Origin: an uncultured Alphaproteobacteria bacterium
Lineage (GTDB): Bacteria; Pseudomonadota; Alphaproteobacteria; SP197
Length of the DNA stretch: 64,000 bases
Assembly: GCA_958295695.1 (NCBI GenBank)
Contig: OY282363.1
Span: 3,290,225-3,354,224, forward strand
Direction: 5' to 3'
The notes under the pieces are model-generated. The model did no database searches. It worked only from the letters and a program-made list of their open reading frames with translations, and had not been told where the DNA came from. Each line of letters begins with the position of its first letter. Positions within the stretch are counted from its first letter, which is position 1. The position numbers and the translations under genes were made by a program. Positions 62,961 to 64,000 of this stretch are shown piece by piece.

Positions 62961-64000
62961 ATGACGGACGGACTGGCGACGGTGCGCGCGGCGCTCCGGC
63001 GCGCGCTGGCCAGCGACCACCGCGAGGCCCGGGCCATGCCGGCGGCGTTCTACACCGACCCGGAGCTCGCCGCGATCGAGGCGGAGCATCTCTTCGGGAA
63101 GGAGTGGCACTGCGTCGGCCGCGTCGAGGAGGTCGCCGAACCGGGCCGGTTCATGCCCTATCGTCTGGCGAACGAGCCCCTCGTCATAGCCCACGGCCAC
63201 GACGGGACGATCCGGGCGCTGTCGAACGTCTGCCGCCACCGCGGCGCCCTGATCGTCCGCGAGAAGGGCCGGGGCCGCCGGCTACTCTGCCCCTACCACC
63301 ACTGGGCCTACGGGCTCGACGGCGCCCTGGCCGCCGCGCCGGGGATGCCGGAGCGCGGCGACTTCCGCGTCGCCGAGTGCCGCCTGCCGGAGTTCCCCTG
63401 CGAGGTCTGGATGGGCTTCGTCTACGTCAACCTCGACCGGACGGCCGCACCCCTCGCGCCGCGGCTCGCCGGCCTCGAGGCGCTGGTCGCGCCCTACCAC
63501 ATGGAGGAGATGTGGCTGGGCTGGCTCGGCGAGGAGGTCTGGGAGACCAACTGGAAGGCCATGGTCGAGAACTACATGGAGGGCTACCACCTCACGCCGC
63601 TCCACAAGACCACGCTCAACGCCCTCAACCCCACGGCCCTCGCCCGGCACATCCCCGCCGGCGAGCACTGGTTCGGCTACGCGGTCGGCTTCCCCGCTGA
63701 CCTGCCGCGGGTGACGGCGGGCCATCCCGACCTGACGAAGGAGCAATCCGACACCTGCGTCATGGCGATGGTGCAGCCGGGCGGCGGCATCGGGCTCGCC
63801 GCGGACTACAGCTCGTTCCTGTGCCTGCAGCCCGAGGGCGCGGACAGGGTGCGCTACAAGGCGGGCGTCCTGTTCTGGGGAGACGACTGGCCCCGGAGCG
63901 CGGTCGACCGGGCGGTCGAGCTGTTCCACGAGACCATGGCCGAGGACCGCTCCGTGCTGGAGCCGATGATGCGGGGCTACCGCAGCGCCCACCACGAGAG
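62961..64000 (+). CDS. Rieske aromatic-ring-hydroxylating-type oxygenase alpha subunit, cut by window edge
   Basis: Start ATG at 62961; the frame is open to the end. Rieske 2Fe-2S site CRHRGALI then CPYHHWAYG (about residues 94-116). Mononuclear iron site ENYMEGYHLTPLHKTT (His, His), about 213-228. The third ligand is expected past the edge or near the last visible residues. Relatives include choline, carnitine and glycine-betaine monooxygenases (CntA/GbcA-like) as well as aromatic dioxygenases. The gene may continue beyond 64000 with reductase partners. Confidence 0.92.
   Translation, partial: MTDGLATVRAALRRALASDHREARAMPAAFYTDPELAAIEAEHLFGKEWHCVGRVEEVAEPGRFMPYRLANEPLVIAHGHDGTIRALSNVCRHRGALIVREKGRGRRLLCPYHHWAYGLDGALAAAPGMPERGDFRVAECRLPEFPCEVWMGFVYVNLDRTAAPLAPRLAGLEALVAPYHMEEMWLGWLGEEVWETNWKAMVENYMEGYHLTPLHKTTLNALNPTALARHIPAGEHWFGYAVGFPADLPRVTAGHPDLTKEQSDTCVMAMVQPGGGIGLAADYSSFLCLQPEGADRVRYKAGVLFWGDDWPRSAVDRAVELFHETMAEDRSVLEPMMRGYRSAHHE

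Overview
The window is GC-rich chromosomal DNA that looks like an alphaproteobacterium, perhaps Rhodospirillales-like or a marine or host-associated relative. The reasons are strong codon bias towards G/C in the third position, a ParB/MoxR-type/DUF3150/VWA mobile module of the kind seen on alphaproteobacterial plasmids, a PodJ-like N-terminal motif (about 60.5-61.1 kb), and many dioxygenase, hydantoinase and old-yellow-enzyme catabolic genes. The genus cannot be told from sequence alone. No rRNA, tRNA or CRISPR array was recognised.

Bases 1-15,500 are an accessory island. It opens inside a type I restriction subunit (HsdR), followed by a tyrosine integrase (2931-4190). Next come remnants of a cytosine-methyltransferase/HNH modification-restriction unit, with an unusual inverted repeat. 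An AT-rich pair of membrane proteins (5534-6283 and 7222-7872) is separated by a frameshifted IS1595-type transposase. A badly eroded ParB-VWA-DUF3150-MoxR module (8.3-13 kb) surrounds an intact VapBC pair. A second intact integrase (13749-14936) closes the island. A related short sequence lies just upstream of each integrase and could mark attachment or regulatory sites.

From 15.5 to 20.1 kb is a polysaccharide locus: an RfaH/NusG-like antiterminator and a KpsF-type isomerase on the minus strand, and a WecA-type transferase and a CapD/WbpM-type dehydratase on the plus strand. Next are an exported GLUG-repeat protein, an orphan periplasmic binding protein, two TauD-type dioxygenases around an exported metallo-beta-lactamase-fold hydrolase, an MFS carrier, an aldo/keto reductase and a Nudix hydrolase.

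From 30.0 to 35.5 kb is a complete dipeptide-type ABC importer with a fused double ATPase and a divergent Tat-exported binding protein. An orphan OmpR-type regulator, a Lon-like protease broken by a frameshift in a G-tract, and an L,D-transpeptidase follow. Remnants of IS110 and possibly IS30 lie at 39.8-40.6 kb.

From 40.7 kb to the right edge the window is small-molecule metabolism: a cupin, three PhyH-type dioxygenases, a homocysteine methyltransferase-like protein, a fused HyuA-HyuB hydantoinase/oxoprolinase, a molybdenum hydroxylase operon with a MoaD-like gene, a DHA2 efflux pump, a serine beta-lactamase-like hydrolase, an amidinohydrolase, a DgcA/TMADH-like flavin oxidoreductase, a gamma-glutamyltransferase and a Rieske oxygenase. 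A 13-base palindrome, CCGTCCTTGACGG, occurs twice between the PhyH pair and the flavin oxidoreductase and once between the gamma-glutamyltransferase and the Rieske gene. This suggests that these divergent units form one regulon, possibly for methylated-amine or guanidino compounds.
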